Assembly (NCBI GenBank): GCA_021018995.1
Contig: CM037598.1
Location: forward strand, 63,444,671 to 63,508,670
DNA: 64,000 bases
Reading direction: 5' to 3'
Source: Chloranthus sessilifolius
Taxonomy: Eukaryota > Streptophyta > Magnoliopsida > Chloranthales > Chloranthaceae
Shown here: in pieces, positions 44,322 to 57,049 of the stretch
Numbering within the stretch: the stretch's first letter is position 1
Layout: the number at the start of each line of letters is the position of its first letter
The notes under the pieces: model-generated
Database searches by the model: none
What the model saw: the letters and a program-made list of their open reading frames with translations, nothing else
What the model was told of the DNA's origin: nothing
Position numbers and translations under genes: made by a program

Positions 44322-44840
44322 CACTACGTGAAAACCGAAAAAAAATAATGGCCCAAAACAGTTGTAAATTTCCTAAACAACAGTTTTGAGCCGTGGTGAC
44401 GACCGTTGTTTATAGAGCAGTGGTTTTGCTAAACAGCAGCCCAAAACCGTTGTATATTTACCTCATAAACAACGACCCATGTCAGTTGTTAAATTACAAC
44501 GGTTATGAGCTGTTGTTCCTTACCGAAAAGGGTTGTTATTTTTATGACTAAACCACGGTGTAAGTCAGTGGTATATGTCCGTTGGAAACGGACAACGGTT
44601 GTGAGCCGTTGTTCCTTGTAGAAAAGAGTTGTTATTTTTCTGTCGAAACCATGACCTACGTTAGTGGTATATGTCCATTGCATAGGTACAACGGTTTGTA
44701 GCCATTGTTCTCTATAGTAAAAGGTTGTTATTTTTCTACCAAAACCACGGTCTATGTCAGTGGTATATATCCATTGCAAAAGTACAACGATTTTGAGCCG
44801 TTGTTAATTTACTATAAAAACAACGGTTATGGACCATTGT
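44322..44840. repeat. CACTA-2 terminus and subterminal repeats
   Basis: After CACTACGTGAAAA, words such as AACGGTTTTGAGCCGTTGTT alternate with GTCAGTGGTATATGTCC and GGTTGTTATTTTTCT, in tandem units of roughly 110 bp. Transposase-binding subterminal arrays are known for En/Spm. Confidence 0.7.
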
Positions 44841-45503
44841 TTTTCTTAAATTTTTTTTTTTTTTTTTAAATGCATAGCTTCCATTTTTGTTTTTGTAATT
44901 GGAACTTGTTATAACTATTGTATCAATCACATATCACCCTAAAAGGGAAAAAAATCATACTTATTCAACTGAATATAAAAATAATAAGTCAAACACAAAA
45001 TTAATTTAAAATCAGAAAATTGTGGCGCAAATATTGCTTGCAGTTGGTGCAATGGGAAATGTAAATGCACAAAAACATATAGTAATTTACAGTTCCTTAG
45101 AAATTCAGACAGTTAAAGAATCAACACTTTCCTAAATTATTTTACAGATAAAATGTAAACTAATTCTTTCTTATAGCTATTAAACTTGGTAAACAGCTTC
45201 GAAAATATGCAGTCGATTTGAGCAAGCAAACACTTACATCTTCAATAGCAATATCGGCACCATGCATCGAGGAGTCAATAAACATGGTCCAACTAGATTC
45301 ACTGCTACTTCTTGCATTATATTATGAGCCTTCTTCGTAACAATATTTAATCCTCCCATGATCTGTAATATTAAACATATGAAAGACATCACAAAAAATG
45401 AATCTTAAAACAAAGGCTAATCAAACTTTCGTCTCAACTTATTAGTTCTTAGCAAAACAGTTATAATCCTTATTACTTCAACAATGAAGAGAAAAAAAAT
45501 TAC

Positions 45504-45590
45504 CTGGATTTTGTAATCCTTAAGCAAAGGATGATCCAAAGCAAGTTGCTTGTTGATATCCAAGCAATCAATGATATCTCCATTCTCTGT
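45504..45590 (-). pseudogene. Neprosin (DUF239) gene exon
   Basis: A single 29-codon exon between TTGTTGCAG and ATCCAG|GTAATT on the minus strand. It reads ENGDIIDCLDINKQLALDHP, then LLKDYKIQ, the activation-peptide segment of neprosin-domain proteins (secreted plant endopeptidase-like family). Splice sites are intact and the frame is open. No catalytic neprosin domain was seen nearby, so it is probably a captured fragment. Confidence 0.6.
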
Positions 45591-46290
45591 CTGCAACAAA
45601 TCACATACAACACTTATTAAAGCATGTATTATGGAAGCATTAAGAGCAATAACTGTTGGAGAAACAATGTATTATGGAAGCCTGAACCCCTAGAATACCC
45701 TTCTCATCCATCAAAAAATTACAAAATCCCAAAACCCAAAATCTTAAGAAAGATAACAACTTAGCAAGAGTGGAATTTGTATGAAAAGAATCACACTTTC
45801 TTTCCTAAAGAAAGATAAAATATGGAATAGAGTTTCTATATTTGTGATAGCTTTGATCATTTTAAGCACAGTCCACCATAATTGAACTCTACCTCTTCTG
45901 GTGTCCAATGCCCCTTTGTTGAACGGCGTGTAGGGCCACATGTCCTCCTACAAAAACATGGGGATTAATGGGTATTAATGTACTACTTCAACCGATACAT
46001 ACACCTTATATGGTCAATAGCACCTAAGTCAATTACCCCATGTGAAGATGAGGGCGAGGTAGTGACAGCAAAAACTGATGTAACGGGCGAAAATAACATT
46101 TGTAATATATATCAAAAGACATGATTTAGAATATTTCATGGTATTTGAATGATATGTGCATATATGTGTCTGTGTGTATGTGTATTTCTCATGAGATATA
46201 CAAGAGAGAGAGAGCTTCACCCCCAGAAACCATAAATTTTGAAGTTCAAAAAAGAAGAGAATAAGAGGCTATGACGACAAGAAACAAGTG

Positions 46291-46335
<45 letters not shown>
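46291..46335. repeat. AT microsatellite
   Basis: A (AT)n run of about 45 bp. Confidence 0.9.
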
Positions 46336-46337
<2 letters not shown>

Positions 46338-46399
46338 GTACTATAAGGATAAAAAAATTGAACGATTATAATAATGAGGGAAAATGCCTTGCCTGGAAT

Positions 46400-47605
46400 T
46401 GAATTCAGAATGGAGCCTCAAGTGATTCATCCCAAAATTCTGCACTTCCATTGGAGGCATCCTCACCATCTTCCTCCATAGAAAGCCTAATGTATTCTCT
46501 ATGTGCAAAGCAGTCCCACTCTGTCAGAGTTGGATCTTCACATTCCTACTCATTTCAAGCATAGATAAGGTAGCTAAGAACTAGAAGTATACCACCACTC
46601 CTTCAACCTTCTATAGTTATTATCAGTCAGGGACTTAAGGACACAAGCATGCAAGATGCGGATGCTACACTTACCTAACGAATGAGAAATGGTTCATGAT
46701 TTTCGAAGGCTACAAACTTATTCAGATTGAAAAGGATATTGAAAACATTTCCTGAAAGTTTGCAAATCTTTCCTAGATAATAAACTGTACAAGCTATTTG
46801 ATTCCAACCAATACTTGACCATAGATGCTAAATTGTAAGGTTCAAAAATTAAGAGATGCAAAAATAGCAATTTTCTGGTATGGACATGCTAAAACCATTT
46901 TCTGGTCTCTCTCTCAAGAAATCAAACCAATCATGTTTTGGACGAAAGCACAAGTCAATTAACTATTTGACCAGGGCTTTGTGCAAATCAAACTTTGCCC
47001 CCTTACCAAAAATGTGGTCATTCATATATTCAAACAGGTCTTCCATGCCATCACAAAGAACAAGAAAACTAAAAACTGATTGCACCAAGAAACAATAAAT
47101 CATCTTGAGAAGCAAAAAACAAAGAAGAATTCAACAACAGGATCTATGAGTTTGATCACAAAACCATCCACATAAGGAACTATGAACCCAAATCCAAATA
47201 CCCAAAAACAGAAATAAATCAACATGACAACAAAGACCAAAGAAACTATACCTATATTTTCAGAAACCATAAATCAAGCTGTCTGGAATAGCAGAAAACC
47301 ATATCCCTTGTTCTCCATATTCAGTGGGCTTTGTGCAAATCAAACACAACTAGAGCATCGTTAGATCCAGCTGCTTTTTCTAGCTGCAAATCAAACACAA
47401 CTGGAGATTTAATAACGAGGAGATAAAAGTGATGATAAACAAAACCCCAAAGCCCAAATCTATAATAAATCAATCATTCACAAACTCTAACCTGGAATGC
47501 CACTCCCAAATTGCTAAAACAAATGCTAACAAGGAAACAACTCCCACCCATACCCTGCTGCCAACTGAGTCTAGAAGCACACACCAACACAATTCCTTCG
47601 AAGAG

Positions 47606-47672
<67 letters not shown>

Positions 47673-48730
47673 GTGCTCGCAGCTTCTGCAACTTAATACA
47701 AAAGAACTACTGTACACAACCAACCAGCAACCCTCAACCACAATTTCTAGATTGTTTGTTAGCTGCCCCAATTCTCATACCTGAAAACAAAATTGAAAGC
47801 CCACAATTAAAAGAACTTACCCTCCAAAAGACTGGCTATCATTTCCACATTTCTGGCCAAGTCCATCCAAGTCTCAACGCCAACTCAGTAGCGGCGACTT
47901 GGGCCAAACCTTTACGTTGTTGATGTCAAACTCAACCTGTGACATCCAAGGCAAAAAAAGCAAATAGAATAGTATAAAGATAACATAGTATGTACATTTT
48001 GGATGAAATTTAAAGGTTAGAAACACATGCCTTATCACCCTTTTCTGCACAGGTTCAGAATTAACACCACCACGGGCTTTTAGGACAATCCCAAGAGCAA
48101 CATTTGGCTTCATAAATCAAAAACCAAGAGACAGGGAAAATTAAAATAAGAAAATGTGCGGTTCACTACAAAGGTTTGGCCAAGTAGAAGAAGTGCAAAC
48201 ATAATAGAGAATAGAAAACCCTAACTCTTTAGTCAAGACACTGACGGGCACACATGAAATCTTGAAATCAATTTATCAATATCAATAAAATTTAAAAGAA
48301 AAGGGAAATAGCAGCAAAAAGGGCAGTAGGTGCAAGACCTTTAACTCTTCAGTGAAGCCATTTTGAAATATTGCATTGTTGTTTAAGCTCCCATTCTCCA
48401 AGAGTGCCTCCGAATCTAGGTCACATGCTTGTTCACCCTGCACAGACACGCGGCTGGCACTCTCTTCGAGGCTCTGTATTATAACCTCACTGCATCTTGT
48501 TATAAATTCCCATTTAGCCTCCCTTACTGGAACTGACCTGATATGAAACATCCAAGGATCTTGCATCACCTTCTAAAACTGCCTCCGCATATATCATATC
48601 AACTACTTGCTTCTCTTGCTCAACTGCCATTTGTTCATCATCCCTAGAGACCTTCCACTTGAGCGGTCTCTTAGCAGATCCACCTTCAGAATTATTAGTG
48701 TTGTCTACTACCAAATCCACCACTTTAACT
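46400..48730 (-). pseudogene. Unidentified exon-like blocks, minus strand
   Basis: Several protein-like minus-strand stretches that I do not recognise: SAKRPLKWKVSRDDEQMAVE (48670 region) and REAKWEFITRC with SLEESASRVSVQGEQACDL (48530-48400), two frames apart; GLAQVAATELALRLGW (about 47900); DGMEDLFEYMNDHIFGKGAK (about 47040); and [20 protein letters not shown] ending ESLEAPF-stop (about 46540-46425). They look like successive exons of one or more host genes, with frameshifts. They lie inside CACTA-2 beside the neprosin exon. Confidence 0.35.
47609..47669. repeat. AT microsatellite
   Basis: A (TA)n run of about 60 bp. Open frames through it (Tyr-Ile repeats) are artefacts. Confidence 0.9.
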
Positions 48731-48884
48731 TCCTCCAGTTTTGGAGTGGCATTCTAGTTTGGGAGTGGCATTCCTTGTATCGCCCATACCACTCAATATT
48801 AGAGTGCCTTTTTCTATTTTATTATCAAAAATTTATTAAATATTAAAAAGATTTCTATAAAGGGCATCTTTGTATTTTATTTGA

Positions 48885-49035
48885 TTCATATACGATGTGT
48901 TTCAGCCAATAATGCCCGATATGGGCTGGTATTTGACTTGATATTAGACCCGATATTAAATCGCAGGTGTATATTGTATCGGATGGTGCTTAACCCACCC
49001 GATACAGATATGGTGATATGCCCAACAATAGTATC
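48885..49035. repeat. Dispersed TATCGG/CCGATA repeat
   Basis: Wording similar to 7900-8165 (GATATTTGACT-like, TATCGGATGG, CCGATA). Ends undefined. Confidence 0.35.
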
Positions 49036-49653
49036 AGACCAGGGCGCATCAGATGGCCATCAGCGCGCATTAGATTTTTTTAATGTTGTTTTTGTTATCC
49101 TACTATCATGACCATCAGCGCGCATCAGATGGCCTTGATTTACATCTCGAAGTACTTACCCATATTAACAACATGCAATACAAGCAGAGCCAGATTCCAT
49201 GAAATCGCATAGAAAACTTCATTAGAAAATTAATAAAATTCAACTCAAAAAAGACTCATAACATTATATAACAGCTGCACACAGGGTTGGGTTTGGGACA
49301 CCTATGCCTGACTCGTTTATTTTAACAGCTCGAAATTTTCAATCCAAATTGACCCAAGTCACCCAACAGCTTGAAATATCTAAACTTGGACCTGACCTGT
49401 AGCAGGATGGATCTAGAAAACACGTCAGGATGACCTCAACCCATTTGCTGCCCTAATCGATTCACTGTAGAAGCAGAGAAAATAGATGAGAATGGGACCC
49501 ATTTGCAATCCTATTCTCAACAAAGCAACAGAGTATAGCAATAGAGCTGGCCACGCTGCAGAGTGCACATCCAGTAGAAACAAACAAAATTAATAACAAA
49601 TTCTTTATCAGAACAGTTTTTTATATGTAATATGTAAGAAACGTCTGACACAC

Positions 49654-49686
<33 letters not shown>

Positions 49687-52600
49687 TATATTCTTTCAAG
49701 CATAAAAATGTAATACAAGAAGCAAGTATAGACCTCTAAGGCCTTGAAAGGAGAACGTGAGCTTCAAGTTCTCTGCCTTCTGTTCTCGTCATAAAGAACA
49801 CAAACATCTGTAGCTGTCTTCATCGGAAACCAATCAAAGCAGATACTTCATTACTACAACTCTATTGGGAAAAACTGACTGAAGTGCATGGAATATGGTG
49901 ATGAATTATCCCACTCTTTAGCTATCAAAAAATAAGAGAAATGAATTATACAAGGATTAGTGGAATATGGCCATCACATTTGTAGGACATGACTGCTCGA
50001 ATTTATCAATGATGTGCGCATAAGTGGGAGGTCATGGCCCTACCATGTTCAGGTTAGTGTCTCATTAAAAAAAAAATGAATAAACATACAAAGCAATTGT
50101 GGTTCATCACTATGAGGCTACGTCCGAAGGTGCAAAGGGATTGATAGATTAGTAGATTATACAAATGCAGTTTCATTTGGAAGAAGACTGCTCATAAAAG
50201 AAAGGCTGAAATTACATAAGCTCTCTATATTTAGTCATTTGATCGTTCAAATCGGGCCAAGATCCATATAATTATTAAAATTGAAGAACGAGATGTTTAT
50301 ATATAGTTGACCAAATTTCCGGAAAGATAAATAGAGCAAAAATCTGAGTGACACTGACTTTAGGATCCTTGAAATATGAGGAAATCAGCTTTTGGCTATA
50401 CCGTGGCTACAAAGTGCATCATGGCGTGAACTTTTAAGCCACAAAATATTGCAAAAAAGATGAATTTAGTAGATTTGCAGGGACCCTGATATCTGTGAAA
50501 GACAGGTTTTGACAAAATTGATTGGGTGAAAGGCTTTTTCATGACACCATCAATCATATTGCTTGCTTTCTCTGTCAACAGCAACTAACAAATTCCAAAT
50601 TTTTTTTGTTCAAAGAAGAAAGTAAAACAAAAACAAATAAGAAACAGAACCGATACCGAGTCGACCCGGGTGTGATTTGCACGAATTCGATACGACTCAA
50701 CTGAGTCGACTTCCAAAGGCATACCAGCCATACGCAGTCGTACGCATACTTGTGGACTTGGCCCTAGCCCAATGGAGGAGTTGGATCTCGAGCTTAGGCT
50801 TGGAGATCGGCAAAAGGTGAAGTAAAATTGAAGAACTCATGTGCTTGAATGAACATATTACTCATCTTTTTATTCATTTTTTTCCTTCTTTGCTTTAACA
50901 TTATGGCTTAGGCCTCTCTCCTTGAGAATATTTCTTAGTCTGTCATGGCCTTTTTGATTTCATGTCATCACTGTTAACATAGTGGCCCTCACATAATAGA
51001 ATGGAAAGAACATCTTTCATGAACATAAGATGTTGCACTTTGATCAAAATTCTAGTTAATTACCTTTCTAATAATATATAATTTTCTTACTGTTTACGCT
51101 TATGAAAATAAAATATGATATTTCTACCTTGACCAAGATTATATATAATCTTTGTGACTTAGATCTAAAAAAGAGGATACTTCTCTAATCAATCCATTGC
51201 TATTCTCAAAGACAAAAGCAATACCGTATGCAATTACACCAACAAAAATAGGTAAAATATAAATTTAATTTGAGAATTTTCTTAGTTAAAATTGATCACA
51301 TTACATTAACATAGAATTCTCACATCTCTAGTTTCAGTGAAGCAAGAGGGTGGGAGACTGACTTATTAAAAAGCATGGGTGTAAATATCAAAGCCATTGT
51401 AGTATAGTACAAGTTTCAATTATCTTATTGGGAGATGATATAGATGCCATTAATACCTAATAATTATCTCTTTTGCAAACCCTAGAGAACTTCTTGTGTC
51501 TCCTTCCTTTGTCTCATTAGAGAGAGAGAGAGAGAGAATCTTAGATTAGTTATATTATGTGGGATTTAAGAGGGTGAAAAACTGATTGAAGTGCATGGAA
51601 TATGGTGATGAATTATCCCAATCTTTAGCTACCTCACTAACATTCTAGCAGTGGAAAATATGCTAAACTAAAGTAAAGTAAAGATAAAATAATGACATAA
51701 TATTTCTAGCAGCTCTAAGATAAAATACATGGACTACTTTGCCAATTTCACAAACTTTGCTACAAATAATCCACTAGTTTGGGACTTTGAAGGATCAAAC
51801 CGGAGAGTCTTTGGAATCTTCCCACTCCTAATAGGCCAATTTTTGGCAGCATCTACCTCTTGTAACTCTGCAAGATCAAGAAAGATAACTATATGATAGT
51901 CCATAACTAAGCAGTTGATAGGACTTATGGAATTATATGATTAGTGCATGCTTGTGGGCCATGGTACGTCCGAGAGATGGCTCTTCCTTTTAAAAGCTTC
52001 TATCACGCAGGAAAATGCAGAGATAGAAGATCAATTTTATACACTAAACAAACTAGAATGGGCTAATAGTATAAACATTTCTAGAGGTTTTTTATATACA
52101 TTATGTTTTTTAATGGACCTAATCTCTTTTAATGTTGAAACATATTTCATTTATAAAAGAAAATTGATACTAAGAATTAAAATTTTTTGTTATCATTTGC
52201 AGAAAAGGTTTATTTCGTATGCCTACTAGAAAACCAGTGCACAAGGATATACAGTCATGGTCCAATCAGTCAAAAGCCTAAAATCCTCACCTCAAGTGTG
52301 CATTCAAAAACGACTTCGAATATGCGAGGCACATCCTATGTCATAACACTCTTATACCTATATACACCAAATTCAAAAAATCAAATCAAATAAAAAAATC
52401 ATGCACCATAAAAGTTGGTAGTTCAACGTTTTGAAATCTACACGGGAAGCCATACTTCTCTAAAAGGCCTTTTGAAATCTACACGGGAAGCAAGTTGTAC
52501 AGGTACACTCAGCTGTATAGAAAAAACAAATATCAATTTCATACTTTAATATTTGGAGTTCAAAGTTAAAAAACTAATATAAATTACCTTGTTAAACTTA

Positions 52601-53490
52601 GCTAGTGTCTCCATCAAAAATTCCATCAGCAACCACACATACGACATCTACAACAGTTATGTAATGGATCAAAAACATCAACACAGTCGAGTGCACAATA
52701 ACATGCTACAAAATAAATCAACATAAATCTCTAACACCCACATCAATCTACACAGTAGCACCAAGCAGCATGATCAGCTATTATGAATGTAAGCAATACC
52801 CAAAGGATTGACAACTTTCAAAACCAAAGACATTTATGAGGCCTCACCTTCATCCGACCACAAAATATATGACACCCGATTCAAGTAAGACCCTTTAAAA
52901 GCTAAAAATTCCTCAAGCATACTCTTCCATAAATGTCAATATATGTGCATGCTTAGCCCTAACTTTCACAATCAGGTTAACTAATGCTACTATCAACATT
53001 ATAAACTCTTCTATTGAAAAGGACAAATATACAATTAGTCCATAATTCTACAGATAAACTAGAACCACCAAAATGTGGAACCATATACCTCTAAGAACCA
53101 TACAAATAGTCCATAATTCTATAGATACATTTGAATAAAAGACCACATAAAAAAAGAAGCATATACTTCTAAGAACAATCAACTAAAATGAACAAGACTT
53201 TTGGGTCACGTAATTATATCACCCGATGTAATATCTCCCAAGTTTTCATTACAAGCATACAATTCTGCAGTGACATCATATATGTCATCTACTATGATTG
53301 AATATGATAAGTTTGATTGACTCGCTTTTCTATCGACACGTCCCATGGCAACATTCTTATTCTTGAAGTTCTTTAATATGCACTGAGAGGGTAGTTGTTC
53401 AATGGGATTGTTAAGATGAACCGATGATTGTCTCCTTTCGTACAGAAATATAGGAAAAATAAATGAAATGATTGATATTCAATAATGATA
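49036..53490. other. Gene-free interior of CACTA-2
   Basis: AT-rich. No coding sequence that I can support. Contains a short TA repeat at 49650-49692, and a duplicated phrase 'ctgattgaagtgcatggaatatggtgatg' at 49876 and 51579. Confidence 0.4.
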
Positions 53491-53499
53491 TGAGGTAAA

Positions 53500-54735
53500 T
53501 TATAAATTTTGATTGGACAAATAAATTTTTCCCTGATAAAAAGAACTCAATTGATCACTCGAACGAATCATATGTGATCCATGAGAACTATCATATCTTG
53601 GTAATGCATCGAATCTCTCCTCAAGCACCTTACGTGCCTTAGACTCCTCATCAAGTCGTCGCATAATTGCTTCATAGTTCGACTCCACACTTTCACATGC
53701 ACTCTTCTCTCGTGAAGCTATTTCCCTAGAAGGAGCTGATGAGAAAAAAGTTGTCTTCGATATACTTCTACCCATACCTCATACATAACCTCTTCTATCA
53801 CGACCAAAAACCTAGGATACAATTTTATTTATAATTACGATATTGATTTAAAGAGTAATAATTCCATCATCTAATTTGAGAGGAAGGCATTTACATGTGC
53901 AACAGGGTCATCATCTAAAATTGCTTCTCCTTCAACCGGATTATCTTCAATTATTTTCTTAATTTCATCCTATAAAAAATAAATAATGATAAAATATTAT
54001 AATGATAAAGTCTTACACTCCTTTATAATTATTGAAGTTTATGAAATGAACTATAACATATAGGAGCACACCAATTTTTCAATCATAAATTGTGAAGGGC
54101 ATGTCTCGTCTTTCTTGGTATGTGTGGCTATAAACAGTTCTATCCTAGTAACTATACCATTAAGATTCTGCATTTTTTGTACAATTCAATGATCATAAGT
54201 AAACATTATTTCCTTAGAAAATTATACTAAAGTAATATTTTAGTGATATTACCAACTCCTCTGCCATCTTAGCTACTCCCCGTCGACCAGTGGTGTGTGG
54301 GTTTATCATCTTTTCTCTAGAACTTCTCCCATTTTCTCGATGTGCGACATATTCTTTGGTAGAGCATATGTGAATAAATGTCTTCCAATCTTTCAACTTT
54401 ACACATTTTGGTAGTGTTTTTTCCGCTCTGCATCCGTCTCATATTCATCATATTTTTTTCGAAGCTCATGCTTCCATTGCTTCCAACATCCGTTAGCTTT
54501 CGATAATACTATAGCTTTGTGTTGAATTTCAATATTATATTCATCCTGTAATAATATAAAGGTAAGTTAAAATCATGGAGGAAATCGGCCCGAAAATAGT
54601 ATAAGTAAATAATATATATACTCACTAAGATAGTGTTCCATATCTTATCTTTCACATTTTTTGGCACATCATGCCATGTCATGTATGTAAGTGGACAATG
54701 TGTCCATGCCACCTGACCTATTAACGTCGACAAAC
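53500..54735 (-). pseudogene. CACTA Transposase_24-like protein
   Basis: Minus-strand blocks in order: CPLTYMTWHDVPKNVKDKIW (about 54690-54630), then MKDWKTFIHICSTKEYVAHR with GRRGVAKMAEELV (54396-54230), then SVESNYEAIMRRLDEESKAR, a short coiled coil (53700-53600). This is the layout of the second CACTA protein (plant Ptta/En/Spm, Transposase_24). Introns probably separate the blocks. The intervening regions are not open throughout, and I cannot call it intact. Confidence 0.6.
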
Positions 54736-55264
54736 TTGATGAATATGTTCCAATTGGCTGCCCATGTTCATTAAACTTAACTTGTTTTCGTATGCCTAGA
54801 CAAAATATACGTTATTAGCAATACATCTAAATAGCGATTATTAAAAAAAGAATAGATTAAAAAAAAAAAGATTGAACAAACCTTTCTCAGCAGTCTCACT
54901 TTGTCCTAAACCACTTGATTGAGGTTCATATGTTTTCATGCTCAATTCTGTACTGAAAATAAGTAAATAGTATTTGCCAAAACCATGTAATGTATTAAGA
55001 CATGTCAAAATCATGTTTATTAGTAAAAATAGAGTACATCTTCCAATGGTAATTACAAAAGCATTTAGAGAGAACATAGAGTGGACCACATGAGTTTTTC
55101 AAAGGCATGTAGAGGGAACAAAATTGTTAAAAAAAAGAGAATTGTATTTTAGTATTCATCATCTTCCAATGGTAATTACAAAAAAAATAAGAAATGTATT
55201 TTAGTATTCATCATCTTCCACAACATCAGCGACCAATGGTAATGCTAAAGTATTTGCATTAGTT

Positions 55265-55895
55265 CTTACCTCAAATACTAATGGATCTTCATAAGCATCT
55301 ACATCCTGAGTCTATCTCTTTGGAGCATCTAAGACCACATACCAATTAGCTCTAGTTTGATCTTTGCAATAGAAGACTTGGGTGGCTTGGGAGGCAAGAA
55401 TAAATGGCTCGTCATCTTCATATCAACTCCTCATGAGCCTCCCAAGATTAACAAAAATTAAGCCTGTTTCTGGATCAACAACACATCAATTCGTTTTATC
55501 TTCTATACGTACCCAATCATAATAAAAGACTGTTTCTTTAAAGTTACCATAATTCAGTTCAAGTATTTATTTAAGGATGCCATAATAAGTGACTTCTTCT
55601 TCCAGAAGGTTCTTATCTTTGACACTAGCCCTAAAATTAGTTAAAGCCTTCATGGAGACTCTAGTATTCTGCATGCTTGTACTCATTTCTGACTCCGTCG
55701 TACAAAAAAGATATCCATTAACCACGTTAGAATTATACGATATGGCTTTGAAGTCTGGACCATCAACAAGACTCTTCAAGGTAGAAGACTCTTCTTTTTC
55801 TAATTGCTCTCTTAACCAAGGAATGTAGTTACCCCTCAGATGTTTATCGCATGACTTGTGGCCTTGGAGGTTAGATTGGTACTTCCTATAAATAT
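55265..55895 (-). pseudogene. TNP2 C-terminal region (DUF4216)
   Basis: The minus strand reads GHKSCDKHLRGNYIPWLREQ, then FKAISYNSNVVNGYLF, then EEVTYYGIL, and after stops, PFILASQATQVFYCKDQ and NWYVVLDAPKR. These are the DUF4216 landmarks found downstream of DUF4218 in CACTA transposases. At least three stop codons interrupt the second half. Confidence 0.7.
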
Positions 55896-55970
55896 TAAGT
55901 GTTAATTAGATCAAGTATTTCAATATTAATTGAGGAAAAATAATGACAATATTTAAAAATATTACTTACA

Positions 55971-56965
55971 TCTCCCATCCAATATTTTCTGGAGAATGTG
56001 TGAGAATCCATTTACGCGCTTGTTGGTATTGCAAGTTTTGAAGGTAATAGACTTTTCCTCTTTTATCGAGAGGGTAACCACGTGTAACATCATAATCCAT
56101 GAATATTGTATCTCCCCGCTTATGCCCTCCATTATCGTTTGGCATATACTCCATACAATATCTCATGCATTCTTCCATTAGATATTGCTCTGTAATAGAC
56201 CCCTCTAGATAAGTTTGATTTTTTACATAATGCCTGTAAGTCTTCATCATCCTATACAATTCTCTTTAATTAGATATCAATAATACTAGTAAAAAGAAAT
56301 ACTTTAACAGTCCTATTATGAAGGTTTACCTTTCGAATGGATACATCCATCGATATCGAACAGGACCACATGTTAGCATCTCATCCGCCAATTGAACAAC
56401 CAAGTGTATCATAGAAATAAAAAATGAAGGCGGGAAATACTTTTCAAACATGCACAGTGCTTCGACAATGCATCTCCTCATGTTTATAAGCTCAACCCGA
56501 ACTATAACTTTGGAACATTGGACATTAAAAAATATTGACATTTGTCGGATAGCTGCTCTCAATGACTTTTCTTTCTTGAATGCATGCATCAACAACACGG
56601 GTAGTAGTTGTTGCATGAGGATGTGATAGTCATGTGACTTCAGGCCTTTCAGTTGAAAATTCTCCAAACTTACGTTATACTTCCAATTTGCACTATATCC
56701 AATGGGAACTTTCAAATTATACAATGTTTCACAAATTAGTTTTCTTTTATCTCGAGATATGACAAATGGAGCTATAGGGCAATACACCCTGTCATTTTTC
56801 TGTACAATCTACAAATTTTTCTTTATCTTCATATCTTTAAGATCATATCGGGCCTCAATTCCATCCTTACTTTTACCCTTTGTATCCATAATCGTTGTAA
56901 TTAAATATTTCGTAACATTCTTTTCCACGTGCATTACATCCAAATTATGACGAACGGGAAGATCA
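55971..56965 (-). pseudogene. CACTA TNP2 transposase, DUF4218 region
   Basis: The minus strand reads PVRHNLDVMHVEKNV (end of the transposase core), a TAG near 56812, then QLKGLKSHDYHILMQQLLPV, IRQMSIFFNVQCSKVI, CMFEKYFPPSFF and CGPVRYRWMYPFER. A small intron (donor GTAAAC near 56326, acceptor TATAG near 56254) then joins to MMKTYRHYVKNQTYLEGSI and YLMEECMRYC, ending at a GTAAGT donor near 55971. The catalytic upstream half is missing because the element is broken at about 57030. Confidence 0.75.
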
Positions 56966-57049
56966 TATATTTATAAAGTAAAAAATTAGTATTCAAACAA
57001 AGTTTATTGGAGATCACATAATAAAATAAAAGAAAATTTTTTTATTAGC

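Larger units (their letters stand above)
44322..57030 (-). mobile_element. CACTA-2: En/Spm transposon, right end missing
   Basis: CACTACGTGAAAA at 44322 is the terminus, followed by about 500 bp of subterminal repeats. Transposase remnants lie on the minus strand in the usual order TNP2 (56965-55971), DUF4216 (55895-55265) and Transposase_24-like (54735-53500). Between 45.2 and 48.8 kb are exon-like pieces of other genes, also on the minus strand. At about 57030 the TNP2 reading stops and Athila-2 sequence begins without a terminal repeat, so the right part is lost. Confidence 0.65.

Noticed and set aside
47609-47669. Open frames encoding Tyr-Ile repeats
   Set aside because: They come from the TA microsatellite and occur in both strands. 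The same applies at 8424, 37630 and 49650.
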